Origin: RYN-230 sp963713815
GTDB taxonomy: Bacteria > Actinomycetota > Actinomycetes > Streptosporangiales > Streptosporangiaceae
Direction of reading: 5' to 3'
Length of the DNA stretch: 64,000 bases
NCBI GenBank assembly: GCA_963713815.1
Contig: CAVQNH010000032.1
Span: forward strand, 186,001-250,000
Both the position numbers and the translations under genes were made by a program. Shown in pieces: positions 42,289 through 50,996 of the stretch (position 1 is its first letter; each line of letters starts with the position of its first letter). Under the pieces are notes generated by a model. The model did no database searches, was not told the DNA's origin, and saw nothing but the letters and a program-made list of their open reading frames with translations.

Positions 42289-42313
42289 GCGCCGGCTTAT
42301 TGCGGGCCGTAAA
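42289..42313. promoter_or_regulatory. Operator-like palindrome O2 (ROK regulator)
   Basis: GCGCCGGCTT-ATTGC-GGGCCGTAAA matches O1 at 16 of 20 arm positions with the same 5-bp spacer. It lies 55 bp before the ROK gene start and exactly 210 bp from O1. The left arm is the weaker one. Confidence 0.5.
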
Positions 42314-42367
42314 ATAGCGGGGTCAGCAGCCGCATCGTCGCGGTCCCTCCCTCGGTGAGGCAGGTCG

Positions 42368-43624
42368 ATGCCCAGGCCCAGCACAACCACTGTGCGGGAT
42401 CTCCGGAAGAGCAACCGGTCCCGTGCGCTGTGGCAGGTATTCCTCAACGGTCCGCTGACCCGGCAGGAGGTCGGGACCGTGGCCGGGCTGAGCCCTGCCA
42501 CGGTCAGCAACCTCGTCGCCGCCCTCGTCGCGGAGGGTGTCGTGGTCGAGGTCGGCCTGGAAGACTCCAACGGCGGCCGCCCGCGCGGGCTGCTGCAGGT
42601 CAATCCCGGCTACGGCTACGTGATCGGGGTGGACGTCGGCGAGACCGCGTTCCTGGTCGAGCTGTTCGACTTCGGGCTGAACCTGCGGGCCCGGCACGCG
42701 TCGGTCACCGACATGACCGTGCTGGATCCCGAGGACGCGGTCAGCCACATCGTCGAGGGCATCGAGGCGGTGATCGCCGAGGCGGCCGTGGAGCCTGGTT
42801 CCATCCTCGGCGTCGGCGTGGCCGTGCCCGGCCTGGTCGAGCACCGCGGTGACGCGGTCGTGCACGGCCAGAGCGTCGGCTGGCACGCCGTCCCGCTGGA
42901 GGCGATGCTGCGCGACCGCACCGGCCTGCCGATCCTGGTCGACAACGGGGCCAAGACCCTGGGCCAGGCGGAGCGCTGGTTCGGCGCGGCCCGCGGCTCC
43001 GACAACGCGGTCATCGTGCTGCTCGGCATCGGCGTGGGCACGTGCATCATCAGCAACGGCGAGGTGTACCGGGGGGCGACGAGCAGCGCCGGCGAGTGGG
43101 GTCACACCACCGTGTGCGTGGGCGGGCGGACCTGCCGCTGCGGCGCGGACGGCTGCCTGGAGGCCTACGTCGGCGCCGGGGCGATCGCGGCCCGCTACGA
43201 GCAGCTGAAGCGGCGCCGGGCGACGGTCAGCCCCGCCGGGCTGGAGGGCCGGATCGCCTCGATCATCGCCGCGCGGGGCAGTGACCGGGCCGCGGATCAG
43301 GTGCTCGACGAGACCATCACCTACCTGGGCGCCGGCATCGCCGACCTGGTCAACCTGTTCAACCCGGAACGCGTGGTGGTGGGCGGCTGGCTCGGCCGGG
43401 CCCTCGGCGACGAGCTGCTGCCGCGGATCCGGGAGGCGGCGGGCCGCCGGGCGCTGCATCTCCCGTTCAGCCGGGTCGAGATCGTCACCGCGGACCTGGG
43501 CCAGGACGCGGTCGCCCTGGGCGGCGCGACGCTGCCGATCGCCCGGCTGCTCACGGCGGGGGCGGTGGCGCCCCGGCACCCGGACAAGCCCCGCCGGGTC
43601 CGCTCCGTGGTCTCCCCCGGCTGA
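42368..43624 (+). CDS. ROK-family (XylR/NagC-like) transcriptional repressor
   Basis: This 418-residue protein has an N-terminal winged helix (SRALWQVFLNGPLTRQEVGT, LSPATVSNLVAALVAEGVVV) and a ROK sugar-kinase-like domain. Glycine-rich blocks are IGVDVGETAFLVELFDF and VLLGIGVGTCII; the zinc site is GHTTVCVGGRTCRCGADGCL. Catalytic-type Asp is kept (ILVDNGAKTLG). Such proteins repress sugar-uptake genes until sugar or sugar phosphate binds. It is divergent from the CUT1 operon and upstream of GH1 beta-glucosidase, so it probably controls both. Confidence 0.93.
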   Translation: MPRPSTTTVRDLRKSNRSRALWQVFLNGPLTRQEVGTVAGLSPATVSNLVAALVAEGVVVEVGLEDSNGGRPRGLLQVNPGYGYVIGVDVGETAFLVELFDFGLNLRARHASVTDMTVLDPEDAVSHIVEGIEAVIAEAAVEPGSILGVGVAVPGLVEHRGDAVVHGQSVGWHAVPLEAMLRDRTGLPILVDNGAKTLGQAERWFGAARGSDNAVIVLLGIGVGTCIISNGEVYRGATSSAGEWGHTTVCVGGRTCRCGADGCLEAYVGAGAIAARYEQLKRRRATVSPAGLEGRIASIIAARGSDRAADQVLDETITYLGAGIADLVNLFNPERVVVGGWLGRALGDELLPRIREAAGRRALHLPFSRVEIVTADLGQDAVALGGATLPIARLLTAGAVAPRHPDKPRRVRSVVSPG

Positions 43625-43636
43625 CCCCCCGGCCCC

Positions 43637-43735
43637 ACTCCGGCTGGCGCCCGGCGCCGTTCCGGCTGGCGCCCCGGGGCCGTTCCGGCTGGCGCCCCGG
43701 GGCCGTTCCGGCTGGCACCCGGCCCGCTCCGGCTG
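43637..43735. repeat. Tandem ~23-bp repeats between ROK gene and GH1 gene
   Basis: Units close to GTTCCGGCTGGCGCCCCGGG are repeated about four times with decay, directly after the ROK stop. No gene is encoded here; the AT-rich promoter of the GH1 gene follows at about 43780-43830. Confidence 0.75.
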
Positions 43736-43882
43736 ACGCCCCAGCCACCCCTCTGGCACCGTCCGGGATCTCTTGACCCGACTTTGCTCAAGGCTTAACC
43801 TAAGTTCTAAACTATAAACACTTCCGGTGCCGACGGCGCCGCACATGGCCATCCCTGATGCGCAGTGAAGGAGCAGTCGGCA

Positions 43883-45262
43883 GTGTCCATGCGTTTCCCG
43901 CCCGGTTTCCAATTCGGCGTGTCCACGTCCGCCTACCAGATCGAGGGCGCGGCCGACGAAGACGGCCGGGGACCCTCGATCTGGGACACGTTCTGCGGCG
44001 TCCCCGGGGCCGTCACCCACGGCGACACCGGCGCGATCGCCTGTGATCACTACCACCGGACCGACGCGGACCTGGATCTCGCGGCCGGGCTGGGGGTGAC
44101 CGGCTACCGGTTCTCGGTCGGCTGGCCGCGGATCGTGCCGGACGGCACCGGCTCCGTCAACCAGAAGGGCCTGGACTATTACCGGCGCCTGGTGGAGGGG
44201 CTGCGTACCCGGGGCGTCGAGCCGGTGGCCACCCTGTACCACTGGGATCTCCCGCAGCCGCTGCAGGACGCCGGCGGCTGGGTCAACCGCGACACCGTGG
44301 CCCACTTCTGTGACTACATCCAGCTCGTGCTGGACAGCCTCGGCGACGTGGTCCCGGTCTGGGTGACGATGAACGAGCCGTTCTGCTCGGGCATGATCGG
44401 CCACCTGCAGGCCCGGCACGCGCCCGGAATCGCCGACCTGCACTCCGCGCTGGCCGCCTCCCATCACCTGCTGCTCGCCCACGGCCTGGCCATGGGCATG
44501 ATCCGGGACCGGGCCCCGCAGGCCCGGGCGGGCATCACCCACCTGCTCTCGGACATCCACGCCGCCTCGGCCGCCGAGGCGGACCAGGCGGCGGCCCGGC
44601 GGCTGGACGGCCACGAGAACCGCTGGTTCCTCGAGCCGGTGCTGCGCGGCACCTACCCCGCCGACATGCTCGACTGGTACCAGCGGCAGGCCCCGCTGGA
44701 CTTCATCCGCGACGGCGACATGGAGATCATCGCCGCGCCCGCGGACTTCCTGGGCGTCAACTACTACGAGACCAAGCGGGTGGCCGCGGACCCGGGCGAG
44801 CCGTTCCACGAGGCCCGCGTCATCCCGGCCGCGCACTACCTGGACCCGGCCGAGCTGACCGCGAACGGCATCGACGCGCGCCCGGCCGGCCTGGGCCGCA
44901 TCCTGCGCCGCGTCCATGAGGCCACCCCGCTCCCCCTCTACATCACCGAGAACGGTGCCGCCTACCACGACTACGTCGACCCCGAGGGTGGCGTGGATGA
45001 CGTGGAGCGGGTCGCGTACCTGACCGCGCACTTCGGCGAGACGCTGGCCGCGATCGAGGCCGGGGTGGACGTGCGCGGCTACTTCGTGTGGTCGCTGCTG
45101 GACAACTTCGAGTGGGCCGACGGGTACAGCCGCCGGTTCGGCCTCGTCTGGGTGGACTTCGCCACGCAGGCCCGCATCCCCAAGGCGAGCGCCCGCTGGT
45201 ACGCCCAGCTCATCGCGGGCCAGCCGGCGCACGGGGAACCAGCCGCGGCCTCGCCGGCTTAG
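43883..45262 (+). CDS. GH1 beta-glucosidase
   Basis: From the GTG at 43883 (GAAGGAG 10 nt upstream; ATG 43889 is an alternative) there are 459 residues. The N-terminal FPPGFQFGVSTSAYQIEGAA is the GH1 signature. The acid/base Glu is in WVTMNEPFCSG and the nucleophile in YITENGAAYHDYVD; VWSLLDNFEWADGYSRRFGL is also present. There is no signal peptide, so it acts in the cytoplasm on imported beta-glucosides, matching the adjacent CUT1 importer and ROK regulator. Confidence 0.95.
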   Translation: MSMRFPPGFQFGVSTSAYQIEGAADEDGRGPSIWDTFCGVPGAVTHGDTGAIACDHYHRTDADLDLAAGLGVTGYRFSVGWPRIVPDGTGSVNQKGLDYYRRLVEGLRTRGVEPVATLYHWDLPQPLQDAGGWVNRDTVAHFCDYIQLVLDSLGDVVPVWVTMNEPFCSGMIGHLQARHAPGIADLHSALAASHHLLLAHGLAMGMIRDRAPQARAGITHLLSDIHAASAAEADQAAARRLDGHENRWFLEPVLRGTYPADMLDWYQRQAPLDFIRDGDMEIIAAPADFLGVNYYETKRVAADPGEPFHEARVIPAAHYLDPAELTANGIDARPAGLGRILRRVHEATPLPLYITENGAAYHDYVDPEGGVDDVERVAYLTAHFGETLAAIEAGVDVRGYFVWSLLDNFEWADGYSRRFGLVWVDFATQARIPKASARWYAQLIAGQPAHGEPAAASPA

Positions 45263-45369
45263 CCCGCCCGCCCCGGTGGCTGGAGCACCGGTGGCTGGAG
45301 CACCGGTGGCGGGGCGGCACCCGTGGCTGGGGCCGCTTCTTCCTGTCCCGCCGCGCTCCCGCCGCCTGC

Positions 45370-45383
45370 TTCTCCGCAACGAA
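45370..45383. repeat. Recurrent 14-mer, copy 3 (opposite orientation)
   Basis: TTCTCCGCAACGAA is the reverse complement of the last 14 bases of the repeats at 14822 and 38770, two bases beyond the stop of the kinase gene at 45386. Confidence 0.6.
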
Positions 45384-45385
45384 GT

Positions 45386-46078
45386 TCACCAGCGGCCCAG
45401 TGACACGACCAGGCTGGCGTGGTCCCGGCTGGCCTCGATCAGCACCGCGTTCCGCTGATCAGTTCCGGTCGCCCGCTCCCTCGCCTCGGCGGCGTCCCGG
45501 CCGAATTCCATGTGCCGGCCGATCAGCCGCCGGAGCCGGGTTTCCTCGGCGAGGTCGATGTACCAGACCTCGTCGAGCAGGCCGGACACCTGGGCCCACG
45601 GGCCGGACCGGAGCAGGAGGTAGTTGCCCTCGGTGATGACCAGCGGGACGTCCGGCGGGACCGGGATCGCGTTGGCGATGGAGTCCTCGATGCCCCGGTC
45701 GAACCGCGGCGCGTACACGACCCCCTCCCCCGGGTCGCGCAGCCGCCGCAGCAGCGCCACGTAGCCGGCCGCGTCGAAGGTGTCGGGCGCGCCTTTGCGG
45801 TCCACCCGGCCCATCTGGGTGAGCAGCTCATGGGCCAGGTGGAATCCGTCGAGCGGCACATACGCGGCGGCCGCCCCGAGCTCGTCGCGCAGTTTCGCGG
45901 CCAGGGTGGTCTTGCCGGCCGCGGGTGGCCCGGTGATCCCGAGGATGCTCCGCGCGGGCCGGGCCGCCAGGGACCGGGCGCGCTCCAGCAACTGCCGGAA
46001 CGGCACCTCCGGCCCCGGGGACGGACTGCCCGGAAGCTGCCCTGCGCGCGGGCCCTGCGGAACGTCCGCGGACGCCAT
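45386..46078 (-). CDS. Nucleoside/nucleotide kinase family protein (P-loop, Udk/PanK/FrcK-like)
   Basis: The product is 230 residues. Walker A is GITGPPAAGKTTLAAKL. The substrate loop is PLDGFHLAHELLTQMGRVDR with KGAPDTFDAAGYVALLRRLR, and Walker B is PLVITEGNYLLL. This pattern is shared by phosphoribulokinase/uridine kinase-like enzymes and the FrcK/YfdG group associated with sugar uptake. The substrate is not determined, though proximity to the sugar locus fits a sugar or nucleoside kinase. It ends next to the GH1 gene and follows the hemerythrin gene by 12 bp. Confidence 0.85.
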   Translation of the reverse strand: MASADVPQGPRAGQLPGSPSPGPEVPFRQLLERARSLAARPARSILGITGPPAAGKTTLAAKLRDELGAAAAYVPLDGFHLAHELLTQMGRVDRKGAPDTFDAAGYVALLRRLRDPGEGVVYAPRFDRGIEDSIANAIPVPPDVPLVITEGNYLLLRSGPWAQVSGLLDEVWYIDLAEETRLRRLIGRHMEFGRDAAEARERATGTDQRNAVLIEASRDHASLVVSLGRW

Positions 46079-46090
46079 GGACGGCGCTGG

Positions 46091-46699
46091 TCAGGACGGC
46101 TTGAGGCTGCCGATGCTGAGCGACCCGCCCTCGCTGCGGCCGGAGTCCGCGCCGTCCGGCAGCCGCTCGTCCAGCAAACCCTGCTGCTCTTCTTCCTCGC
46201 GGACGTACTCCTCCGGGTCCTTGTCCACCGGCGGGACGCCCGCGTAGTGCCTGGCCTCGTACGCCACGAACGCGACGGCCAGGTCGTGGCGGAGCTGCAG
46301 GCTGGCCAGGCGGCGGAAGTCGGTCAGCCCCTCCCGTTCCTCCTCGGCCATGTGGTCGCTGTTGGCCAGGTTGGCCGCGGTGACCGACGCGAACCATTCG
46401 TCGCTGCCGACCGGGTGGCCCGGGGCCGACATGACCGCGTCGCGGATGTCGTTGTGGTCCCTGATCGCGTCGAGTGTCTCGTCCTCCGTCGTCCCGGTCC
46501 GCCGGGCCCTGATTCCCACCCGCAGCAGCGCGGGGTAGAAGATCTCTTCTTCCGCCGCGGCGTGCAGTTCCAGGAAGGCCGCCAGCCGGTCCCAGACCGC
46601 GCCGAGGGTTTCCGTGTCGGACCGGTCGATCTGTTCCAGGATCGCGAAGAGACGGCGCTGCTCGTGATGGTCGTCGAGGATCAGCTGCGTGATATCCAC
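46091..46699 (-). CDS. Hemerythrin HHE-domain protein
   Basis: This 202-residue protein has four helices with the di-iron ligand pattern LILDDHHEQRRLF, FLELHAAAEEEIFYPAL, AIRDHNDIRDAV and NSDHMAEEEREGL. Hemerythrin-like proteins bind oxygen, iron or nitric oxide or act in redox sensing. The C-terminal 45 residues are acidic and disordered. It is followed, with 12 bp spacing, by the kinase gene, so both may be co-transcribed. Confidence 0.9.
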   Translation of the reverse strand: MDITQLILDDHHEQRRLFAILEQIDRSDTETLGAVWDRLAAFLELHAAAEEEIFYPALLRVGIRARRTGTTEDETLDAIRDHNDIRDAVMSAPGHPVGSDEWFASVTAANLANSDHMAEEEREGLTDFRRLASLQLRHDLAVAFVAYEARHYAGVPPVDKDPEEYVREEEEQQGLLDERLPDGADSGRSEGGSLSIGSLKPS

Positions 46700-46738
46700 C
46701 GGATGCCCTCTTCCCGTGCGCCTGGATTGGTCCTAAGC

Positions 46739-47722
46739 CTAGGGGACGGGCCCCGGGCCGCCGGGGTGCGCCAGGCCGGAGTCCGGCAGCCTGGTCAGCA
46801 GCCGCACGTGCGTCCCGGTCCCGTCGGCCGCCACCTCGACGCAGTCACAGGCCTGGCGGCCCAGCCAGAGCCCGTGGCCGTGGGTCGCGTCCCGGTCCGG
46901 GGCCAGGTAGGCGGCGAGCGGGTCGGCGAACCCCGGGCCGCCGTCCTGCACGTGGCAGACCAGCGCGGGACCCTCGCGGTACACCCAGACGCGGCGCGGG
47001 GCGCTGCCGTGCACCAGCGCGTTGGTGACCGCCTCGCCGGCCGCGGTCAGCAGCAGCTGGGCCGGGTCGCCCCGGAGCCCGGCCTGGCTCAGCTCGGCCC
47101 GCAGGAAGCGGCGGACCCCGGCCAGGTCGTCACCGCGGCCGAAGCCGACCGAGGCGGCCGACGGCGGCGGCTGGACCACGGCGGAATAGCCGCGGATGAC
47201 CGTGCGCGGGTCGGCGAAGCCGGGGCTGGGCACCACCCGGCCATCCCGGAGCAGTTCGGGATGGGTCCGCTCGACCCCGGGCCGTACCTGGTCCGGGAGG
47301 GCCGGGCCGTCGTACAGGCAGAGCACGGAGACCGGGAACGGCCGGAAGACCTCGTTCGCGGCGGCCTCCATCCGCAGGTAGTCCGCGATCTCCGCCGGGG
47401 TGCGGCGGGCCAGCGGCTGCTGGGAGATCACGCGGACCCGCGGGCTCGCACTCGTGTGGCGGCGGAGCCAGTCGAGCGTGGCGCGGGTCGCCCGGCCGTG
47501 GCGCGGGTAGAAGGAGGCCGCGTCGGCGTAGTCGACCGCCGGGGGGGCACCGCCGAGTTCGGCGCGGATCCAGGCCAGCTGGGCGGCCGGGACGGCGGCC
47601 AGGATCCGCTCGCCGCGGGCCAGGCCCTCACGGATGAACGTCCCGACGGCAGCGCGGAATTCTCGCTCGCCGGTGTACAGCAGCGCCCGGTGGGCGCTGC
47701 CGCCGTCCGCCGGCCGGGTCAT
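46739..47722 (-). CDS. MEDS-domain anti-sigma factor (RsbA/RsbW-like HATPase)
   Basis: This 327-residue protein has an N-terminal MEDS sensory domain (about residues 10-170: HRALLYTGEREFRAAVGTFI, AEIADYLRMEAAANEVF, VLCLYDGPALPDQV). A GHKL ATPase of the RsbW type follows (LLLTAAGEAVTNALVHGSAP, VCHVQDGGPGFADPLA, GHGLWLGRQACDCVEV). Such proteins phosphorylate STAS anti-anti-sigma factors or bind a sigma factor. The start overlaps the STAS gene by ATGA, so the two are a translationally coupled partner-switch pair. Confidence 0.88.
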   Translation of the reverse strand: MTRPADGGSAHRALLYTGEREFRAAVGTFIREGLARGERILAAVPAAQLAWIRAELGGAPPAVDYADAASFYPRHGRATRATLDWLRRHTSASPRVRVISQQPLARRTPAEIADYLRMEAAANEVFRPFPVSVLCLYDGPALPDQVRPGVERTHPELLRDGRVVPSPGFADPRTVIRGYSAVVQPPPSAASVGFGRGDDLAGVRRFLRAELSQAGLRGDPAQLLLTAAGEAVTNALVHGSAPRRVWVYREGPALVCHVQDGGPGFADPLAAYLAPDRDATHGHGLWLGRQACDCVEVAADGTGTHVRLLTRLPDSGLAHPGGPGPVP

Positions 47723-48096
47723 GTTTCGATCACCACGGTGCGGGCGCGGAATCCGGCGAGCTCGAGGGCGCGCCGGACCGGCTCGATGGCGTTGGCCAGC
47801 GTGATCTGGCCGCGAGCCGGCAGGCCGGCCGCGATCTGGTAGATCTCCCGCAGCGACCCGACGTCCGCGAACGTGACCCCGCCGAGGTCGACCCGCAGCC
47901 TCGGGCCTGCCGCCAGCCGGGCCCGCAGGACCCGGGCCAGGGTGGGGCCGTTGGTCAGGTCGAGCTCGCCCTCGACCCGCAGGGTGGGCGGGGCCGAGGC
48001 GATGAACAGGGCCAGGTCGTCGCCGTCGATCAGCCGATCCTCTCGGTCAGGGCGCGGCTCCCGGCCTGCCGCGGTGCGGGACTGGGCCACTCCCAT
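47719..48096 (-). CDS. STAS-domain anti-sigma factor antagonist
   Basis: This 125-residue protein has a polar N-terminal extension followed by a STAS fold: TLRVEGELDLTNGPTLARVL, LRVDLGGVTFADVGSLREIY. The usual phosphoserine loop D-S/T-S-G-L is here D-V-G-S-L, so the acceptor serine is shifted by one or two places. It is translated just before the MEDS/HATPase gene and should be its partner. No sigma factor gene lies nearby. Confidence 0.88.
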   Translation of the reverse strand: MGVAQSRTAAGREPRPDREDRLIDGDDLALFIASAPPTLRVEGELDLTNGPTLARVLRARLAAGPRLRVDLGGVTFADVGSLREIYQIAAGLPARGQITLANAIEPVRRALELAGFRARTVVIET

Positions 48097-48292
48097 GCCC
48101 CCGCCCCCCGGCGCTAAACGCCTGCCCAGCCCGGCCCGGCCCGGGCTGCGCCCGGACCTGCCTGGAGGTTCAGCCCGGTCCGCGGGGGTACCGTTAATGT
48201 GGACCTTGCCACCCCGGTATCCCAGCCCGCGCGGGTTCCAGGCCGGACCCCGTTCAAGCCCGCCGGGTGGCCAACGCCACAGGGAATGACCC

Positions 48293-49240
48293 GTGTCTGT
48301 CGAATCTGGCTCCTCCGTCCTGCGCCCGCATCGCCATGTCGTGCAGTTCTATGACAGCGACGAGGAGCTGACTCAGAGCGCGGGCGACTATCTCGCTGAC
48401 GCGATCGCCGAGGGCGGAGCGGCGGTCATCGCGGCCACCCCGGCTCACTGCGCCGATTTCGAGGCCCGCCTGGCCGCCCGCGGCGTGGACGTCGCGGCAG
48501 CCCGCCGCGAGGGCACCCTGGTCAGCCTGGACGCCATCGGGCTGGCCCGGCGGCTGGCCCGCGCGGGCCGGGTCAACCGGGCGGGCTTCGACACCCAGAT
48601 CCGCCCCGCGATCCTGGCCGCCGGCCAGGCACCCGGGCCGGTCCGGGTGTACGGCGAGATCGTGGCCCTTCTCTGGGCGGCCGGTCACGTCAACGCCGCC
48701 CTGGAGCTGGAAGGGTTCTGGAACGAACTGGGCCGCGAGATCCCGTTCTCGCTGTACTGCGGCTACCCGCGGCAGTCGGTCGAGAGCAGCCAGCATCACG
48801 GGGCGGTCAGTGAGGTCTGCCGCCTGCACACGACGGTGGCCGGGAGGCCGCTGGCCCGGGCTCACTGGGGGGATGCCGCCCGCACGTTCCCGGGAACCCT
48901 CGAGGACACCCGGGCCGCCCGGGGATTCGTGCTCGGCATGCTCGGGCCGTGGCGGGGTGAGCAGCTGGCCGCGGACGCCGCGCTCGTGGTCACCGAGCTG
49001 GCCACGAACGCGGTGGTGCACGCCGGGTCGGCCTTCAGCGTCAGCCTGGCCCTGTCGCGGAACGTGATCCGGATCAGCGTCGGTGACGCCATCCCGCTCG
49101 GCCAGCCCGGCGGGGATGCGTGGCCGCACGCCGAACGAGGCCACGGCCTGGGCGTGGTTGCGGCGATCGCGGCCCGCTGGGGCTTCGAGAGGCTGGGCAG
49201 CGGGAAGGCCGTCTGGGCCGAGCTGACCCTGCCTGGCTGA
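48293..49240 (+). CDS. MEDS-domain sensor with HATPase (second partner-switch regulator)
   Basis: This 315-residue protein has the same architecture as the protein at 46739 but on the opposite strand. It has a MEDS domain (PHRHVVQFYDSDEELTQSAG, VRVYGEIVALLWAAGHVNAA, ELEGFWNELGREIPFSLYCG) and an RsbW-like ATPase (LVVTELATNAVVHAGSAFSV, ISVGDAIPLG, ERGHGLGVVAAIAARWGFER). The ATPase N-box N is retained. It is divergent from the STAS/anti-sigma pair, so a common signal may feed two switches. Confidence 0.87.
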   Translation: MSVESGSSVLRPHRHVVQFYDSDEELTQSAGDYLADAIAEGGAAVIAATPAHCADFEARLAARGVDVAAARREGTLVSLDAIGLARRLARAGRVNRAGFDTQIRPAILAAGQAPGPVRVYGEIVALLWAAGHVNAALELEGFWNELGREIPFSLYCGYPRQSVESSQHHGAVSEVCRLHTTVAGRPLARAHWGDAARTFPGTLEDTRAARGFVLGMLGPWRGEQLAADAALVVTELATNAVVHAGSAFSVSLALSRNVIRISVGDAIPLGQPGGDAWPHAERGHGLGVVAAIAARWGFERLGSGKAVWAELTLPG

Positions 49241-49265
49241 GAGCAGGCCCCACACTGCGCCTGGC

Positions 49266-50233
49266 CTAAGCGGTGGCCAGGCTGCGCAGGAAGGCCCGGG
49301 TCTCCCGGCGGCTGCGGCCGGGATCGTCGCCGACCGGGAAGATGATGGGCCACAGTTCGGTGACGCCGAGGCCGGCCAGCCGGCTGAGCTGCTTCTCGAT
49401 CTCCGCCCCGGTTCCGGTGACGGCCAGGGCGCCCGGTGACGTGGCCCCCTCGCGATCCAGCAGCCGGCGGTAGTTGTCGAATCCCGTATACCGGGCGAAC
49501 ACCTCGTCAGCGGTCCGCCTGGCGGCCGCGGAGTCAGTCCCGGGCCCGGACGCGAGTGCGACCGGGAGTGCGGCCACCGCCCGTGGCGCCGCGCGCCCCG
49601 CGGCCGCCCAGTCCCGGCCGCCCGGTTCCCGGCCGCCCGGTGCAGCCGCGGGATGATCTGCTCCCCCAGCGTGCGCGGCCCGGCCAGCCACGTCACGACC
49701 CCGTCGGCGAGTTCTCCGGCCGCCTGGACCATCAGCGGGGAGAGCGCGCCGACCAGCACCGAGACCGGGCTGGTACCCGGCACGGTAAAGCCCCCGTCCA
49801 CCTCGTAGAAGTTGCCGCGGTAGCAGACGCTGCCCTCGCGCAGCAGCGGGACGAGCACCGAGAGGTAGTCACGCAGGTGCGCGGCGGGCTGCTGGTACGC
49901 GAGCCCGTGCAGGTCCTCGATGACCGGCCGGTGCGACACACCCACGCCAAGCGTCAGCCGCCCACCGCAGAACGCCTGGGCCGTCGCGGCCTGCTGGGCC
50001 AGCGCCAGCGGGTGCCGGGGGTAGGTCGGCACGATGCCCACGCCGAGGTCGATCCGGCTGGTCCGGGTGCCCGCCACGGCCAGCACGCTGAGTGCGTCCA
50101 CGCCGCGGGAGAAATGGACGGTCCAGGCGGACCCGAACCCCTCGGCCTCGGCCGCCACCACGTCCCCGACGATGTCCTGCGGGCGCATCGGCGTGCCGAG
50201 CACCTCACTTCCGGCCCCCATCGCAATCCGCAT
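49266..50233 (-). pseudogene. LLM-class (F420-dependent) oxidoreductase, one frame break
   Basis: The ATG at 50233 opens MRIAMGAGSEVLGTPMRPQD. The luciferase-like barrel is recognisable: GFGSAWTVHFSRGVDALSVL, RIDLGVGIVPTYPRHPLALA, GRLTLGVGVSHRPVIEDLHG, VLVGALSPLMVQAAGELADG. Near 49630, in a G/C-rich tract, the frame shifts; the end lies in another frame (VFARYTGFDNYRRLLDREGA, GVTELWPIIFPVGDDPGRSR, stop 49266). Such enzymes use coenzyme F420 or FMN; TVHF and the G-rich strands fit the F420 subgroup. It is about 320 residues if repaired. Confidence 0.82.
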
Positions 50234-50996
50234 CCCGGCAGCATCCCCCCGGCCACCCGGGCGCGGCCAGGTCCCGCCAGGCCAAGCGGACGTCCCCGGC
50301 TCGTCCGCAGATGGCGAGCCGGGGACGGCCAGGCCAGGCCACCGGGGACCGTCCCGGCGGCCTGGCGGCCCGCCGCGCCTACCGGGTACTGGCCGATGCC
50401 GGGCAGGTGGCCCGCGGGGGCTGGCACCGGCGGCAGGACCGGCCGTCGCGGCAGGACCGGCCGTCGCGGCGGGACTGGTCCCGGGGCGGGGCTGGCCCCG
50501 GGGCATTCCCGCGCCACGCCCGCCGCGGCGGAGACGGCGCCCGGGGTGGTGGCGGCGCGCCCGGCCTTGGCGAGCGGGCCCCGCGCCAGGAGCCAGCCCA
50601 CCTGCGGAGCCCGGCTCAATCCCGGGCGGTGACGGAGCACGACTGCGTTCCGGTGCAGCCTGGTCGAGGTACCGCGCGTTAGGCCAGCTGGGCTAGGAAG
50701 CGCTTAAGCGGGCATCCCTGAATGGATCAATGGGCGGCGTGATAGCCGATGCCATCAGTCCGCAAACAGAAGCACCCGATCGCAAACCTGATCATCTCGT
50801 GCGCCACTCGGCGAGACGCAACCGATTACATCTAGCATTGTTATATTACTTAAAGTAATGACCCAGATACAATTAGTCATTGGGCCGGCCCAGGGACTAT
50901 GGTAGAGCGGCGGCACACCCCAGAATGGAACTGACCCCGTTACCTTGCGTTCACCTGAATGTTCCGTTCAGGAAACGTTCTAGAGGGGTGGGGGCC
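50234..50996. other. Gene-free stretch before the signalling cluster
   Basis: From 50234 to 50690 the DNA is extremely GC-rich and contains two exact 18-bp repeats and a decayed third unit (50431 onward, CGGCAGGACCGGCCGTCG). No protein family is recognisable. From 50690 to 50980 it becomes AT-rich (TTGTTATATTACTTAAAGTA), and should hold the promoter of the histidine kinase operon. Confidence 0.55.

Noticed and set aside
42323..45379. A 1018-codon open frame on the minus strand opposite the ROK and GH1 genes
   Set aside because: It is a mirror of high third-position GC in the two real genes. It has no recognisable domain and no ribosome-binding site, while both plus-strand proteins have complete family motifs.
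49266..49691. Separate small gene within the oxidoreductase region
   Set aside because: Its sequence is the C-terminal part of the LLM oxidoreductase whose N-terminal part is read in another frame from 50233.
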